Source: Anaerolineae bacterium
GTDB lineage: Bacteria > Chloroflexota > Anaerolineae > J102
Length of the DNA stretch: 8,414 nucleotides
Assembly (NCBI GenBank): GCA_026992375.1
Contig: JALXAF010000068.1
Coordinates: 1 to 8,414 of the forward strand
Reading direction: 5' to 3'
Below are positions 6,367 through 8,414 of the stretch, in pieces. A model generated the notes under the pieces. It saw only the letters and a list, made by a program, of their open reading frames with translations, had not been told where the DNA came from and ran no database searches. How positions within the stretch are numbered: position 1 is the first letter of the stretch; each line of letters begins with the position of its first letter. The position numbers and the translations under genes were made by a program.

Positions 6367-8414
6367 TTAGAAGCCCTTGATTCTCGCGCGAGCGGAGCCG
6401 TAGCGTGTAACGCTCCCATCCAGGTGGACGATCTCGATTTTGTAGACGTAAACGCCACTGGAGAGGTTACGGTCGATGAAGCGATAGCTGGCTCCCGCAT
6501 CCGCCCCGGCGTTGCGGGCGAAGATGAGTCCGGCGTTCACTTGTTCGAATCGTCGCCCATCGGCGCTGCGCAGGATGTTGTAGCCGAGGATGTTGCTCTC
6601 GCTTTCGGACTGCCAGCGCACCTGCACGGAACTGCGCACTGCCATGGCGGAGAAGTCGCCCATGGGTTCGCCCACCGGGTTCAGAATGCCGATCGGGGCG
6701 TCGTCAGACTTGTCGTCCAGAGAGACGATCGAGCCATTGGGCCCGGTGGGGCCATCTGGATCGGCGTCCACGTCGTGGGCGGTAGCTGTGTTGACGGTCT
6801 GCTGGTTGGGCAGTTGGTCTGTTGCAGCCTTGGCCGTGAAATTTACGATAATGCTGGTGCTGCTGCCAGGAGCCAGTTGTCCGGAGCCGGTGACGTCGCT
6901 CCAATCGATGACGCCGTCGTCATTGTTGTCATCGGAGGCGGGATCTGCATTGACGTAGGTCAGGTAGTTGGTGTCGTACGTGTCCTGAACGGGCACCACA
7001 GCCAGCCAGGTCTTGCCCGTGTTTTGGATGGTGATGGTGAAGCTGACAGGATCGCCGGGCGCGATATCGCTATCGGCAGTGGTGTTCTCTTTGGTGATGG
7101 TGTAGCTGGAGGGGATGGTCATTCCCGCGTCGATAGTGGGATCGTTCTCGCCCGAGGTCAGGGTCACGGGATCGGTTTCGCCGGTGGTCGTATTCGCATC
7201 GCTGTCCTTGGTGTCGTCGCCAGCATTGTCTTTGGGGCTGATGGTCCAGTCGTTGCTGGGTTTTGTGAAGACCACGGTGTAGTCGCCCGGCTCCAGGTTG
7301 TCGAAGTTGTATGCGCCGCTGGAGTCGGTGGTCGTGGTGCCTACCGTGTTGCCACCCGCATCCTTCAAAGTGACGGTGACGCCTTCGACGCCCGGTTCGC
7401 CTGCATCCTGCACGCCGTCTTCATCCAGATCGAACCACACGAGATCCCCCAGGCTGGCCAGCTTGTAGAAGCCTGCATCCCAGGTGGGGTCGTTTTCACC
7501 GGATTCGAGGGTGGTGACGTCGGTGAGGCCGGTGGTCTCGTCCGCGTCGCTGTCGCTGGGATCGGAAGCGGTGCCAGGGGTGCTGGGGCTGGCCTTGTCG
7601 AAACCGCTGGGCTTGGTGAATTCGACGAAGTAGTCGCCAGGATCCAGGTTGTCGAAACCGTAAATGCCGCTGGCGTCGGTGGTGTCGGTGGCGATGGCGG
7701 CGCCGTCATCGCCGCCGGGCTCGGCCACGCCGTCGCCGTCCGCGTCTTTGTACAGCTTCACGGTGACGCCCGAAATCGGCGGTTCGCCTGCATCCTGCAC
7801 GCCGTCTGCGTTGCTGTCTTCCCAGACATAATTGCCCAGGCTGGCTTTCTTGTACATGCCCGCATCCCAGGTGGGATCATTTTCGCCGGAGGTCAGGGTG
7901 GTGGCGTCGGTTTTGCCTGTGGTTGTGTCGGCGTCGCTGTCCACATCGTCAGCGCCCGCATCTTTCGGCGAGAATTGATAATCGGCGGGCAGAACGAACT
8001 CTACGGAGTAATCGCCGGGCTCTAGATTGTCGAAGCTGTAAGCGCCGGTGGCGTCGGTGGTCGTGGTATCGCCGGTGGGATTGCCGCTACCATCCAGCAA
8101 GTTCACGGTGACGCCTTCGATTCCCGGTTCGCCTGCATCCTGCACGCCGTCCGCATCCAGGTCTTCCCACACAAAGTCACCCAGACTGGCGTACAACGTC
8201 ACAACGGCGTCGTCATCATCGGAGACGTCGTTGATGTCGGGCAGGTCGTTGCCGTTGCTGTCGGTGGGATTGCCGGTGGCGGTGGCGATGTTGGTGACAT
8301 CGCTGGTCACATTGGAGACGGTGTAATCGCAGCTTTGCGAAGCGCCGGGCGCCAGCGGGCCGCTGATGGTGCAGGCTGTGAAGTCGTCGGACGCGTCGGA
8401 GGGGGTGCCGTTGT
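6367..8414 (-). CDS. Large SdrD_B/DUF11-like surface protein, C-terminal 681 residues (5' end outside window)
   Basis: The frame is open from the right edge to TAA at 6367-6369. It continues through a GTG at 8308-8310 that could be mistaken for a start, so the N-terminus lies outside the window. The visible order is as follows. The end of a DUF11/DUF7507-type domain is at 8191-8414 (CTISGPLAPGASQSCDYTV, then VTNIATATGNP). Three consecutive SdrD_B domains follow at 7120-8190. A DUF11-like domain lies at about 6751-7104 (DPVSFTITIQNTGKTW, later LAPGSSTSIIVNFTAKA and VNTATAHDVD). The C-terminal Fn3-like domain is at about 6370-6660 (VQVRWQSESESNILGYNILRS, GVYVYKIEIVHLDGSVTRYG). The protein is very rich in Asp, Thr and Gly, typical of extracellular calcium-binding beta-sandwich proteins. 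No LPXTG motif or C-terminal membrane helix is present despite the Sdr-type modules. It is first in transcription order, 128 bp before the larger C25 peptidase gene. A structural, adhesive or S-layer-like role is inferred, and it is a plausible substrate of the neighbouring peptidases. Confidence 0.9.
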   Translation of the reverse strand, partial: NGTPSDASDDFTACTISGPLAPGASQSCDYTVSNVTSDVTNIATATGNPTDSNGNDLPDINDVSDDDDAVVTLYASLGDFVWEDLDADGVQDAGEPGIEGVTVNLLDGSGNPTGDTTTTDATGAYSFDNLEPGDYSVEFVLPADYQFSPKDAGADDVDSDADTTTGKTDATTLTSGENDPTWDAGMYKKASLGNYVWEDSNADGVQDAGEPPISGVTVKLYKDADGDGVAEPGGDDGAAIATDTTDASGIYGFDNLDPGDYFVEFTKPSGFDKASPSTPGTASDPSDSDADETTGLTDVTTLESGENDPTWDAGFYKLASLGDLVWFDLDEDGVQDAGEPGVEGVTVTLKDAGGNTVGTTTTDSSGAYNFDNLEPGDYTVVFTKPSNDWTISPKDNAGDDTKDSDANTTTGETDPVTLTSGENDPTIDAGMTIPSSYTITKENTTADSDIAPGDPVSFTITIQNTGKTWLAVVPVQDTYDTNYLTYVNADPASDDNNDDGVIDWSDVTGSGQLAPGSSTSIIVNFTAKAATDQLPNQQTVNTATAHDVDADPDGPTGPNGSIVSLDDKSDDAPIGILNPVGEPMGDFSAMAVRSSVQVRWQSESESNILGYNILRSADGRRFEQVNAGLIFARNAGADAGASYRFIDRNLSSGVYVYKIEIVHLDGSVTRYGSARARIKGF
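7120..8190 (-). repeat. Three tandem in-frame SdrD_B domain repeats
   Basis: The repeat units are 7846-8190 (115 aa), 7459-7845 (129 aa) and 7120-7458 (about 113 aa). Each begins ASLG(D/N) and contains VW, a D-x-(D/N)-x-DGVQDAGEP loop expected to bind calcium, a GVTV strand, a GxYxFDNLxPGDYxVxF motif, and ends near LxSGENDPTxDAG. The middle unit carries an extra acidic insertion (KDADGDGVAEPGGDDG). At DNA level a 26-nt segment is identical in all three units (7394-7419, 7781-7806, 8126-8151), spaced 387 and 345 nt, exact multiples of three. This indicates recent duplication or gene conversion among the units. Confidence 0.88.

Noticed and set aside
6367..6660. LPXTG-type sortase substrate, as expected from the name of the Sdr family
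   Set aside because: The C-terminus has no LPXTG-like motif, no hydrophobic segment and no basic tail characteristic of sortase substrates; it ends in a beta-rich Fn3-like domain.
6361..8025. Long plus-strand open frame (554 codons) opposite the right-edge SdrD_B gene
   Set aside because: Its translation is low-complexity Gly/Val/Ala-rich and mirrors the Asp/Thr/Gly-rich repeat coding on the minus strand, where recognisable domains are found. It is an antisense shadow.
7394..8151. Regularly spaced identical DNA segments suggesting a CRISPR or other noncoding repeat array
   Set aside because: The spacings are 345 and 387 nt, exact multiples of three, and the copies encode the same position of successive SdrD_B domains. 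They are intragenic protein repeats.
8308..8310. GTG as the start codon of the right-edge SdrD_B gene
   Set aside because: The same frame stays open to the window edge and encodes the rest of a DUF11/DUF7507-like domain (CTISGPLAPGASQSCDYTV). No signal peptide follows the GTG, so it is an internal Val codon.

Overview
The window shows four protein genes, all on the minus strand and packed with short gaps (128, 117 and 47 bp). In transcription order (right to left) they are: the 3' end of a large secreted SdrD_B-repeat/DUF11-like surface protein (6367 to beyond 8414); an intact 896-aa C25 (gingipain-family) cysteine peptidase with a C-terminal fibronectin-III-like module (3548-6238); an intact 780-aa paralogous C25 peptidase without that module (1088-3430); and the 5' part of a second SdrD_B-repeat protein with a signal peptide (1040 to beyond position 1). 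I found no RNA gene, mobile element, CRISPR array or plus-strand gene. The long plus-strand reading frames are shadows of the minus-strand genes.

The three visible N-termini look like Sec signal peptides, and the fourth protein is built from extracellular beta-sandwich modules, so the locus appears devoted to secreted or cell-surface proteins. Both peptidases keep the C25 catalytic His and Cys (His641/Cys675 and His664/Cys700), and each has about 400 residues in front of the catalytic domain. That N-terminal region resembles, from memory, the one in PorU, the C25 sortase of the Bacteroidota type IX secretion system (T9SS). Neither peptidase has an obvious T9SS C-terminal sorting domain.

The organism cannot be named from the window. 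Moderately GC-rich coding sequence, SdrD_B/DUF11 modules, C25 peptidases that end just after the catalytic domain or in an Fn3-like domain, and the style of the C-terminal Fn3-like domain all recall Chloroflexota (Anaerolineae-like, environmental). This is an inference with moderate confidence.

The two longer gaps each hold a perfect hairpin (15-bp stem at 6288-6323, 13-bp stem at 3483-3519) just after a stop codon and without a U-tract. A working hypothesis is a surface-protein module in which two duplicated, diverged C25 peptidases mature, trim or anchor the neighbouring calcium-binding SdrD_B proteins. The sequence supports the gene content and the arrangement; the functional link is inference.
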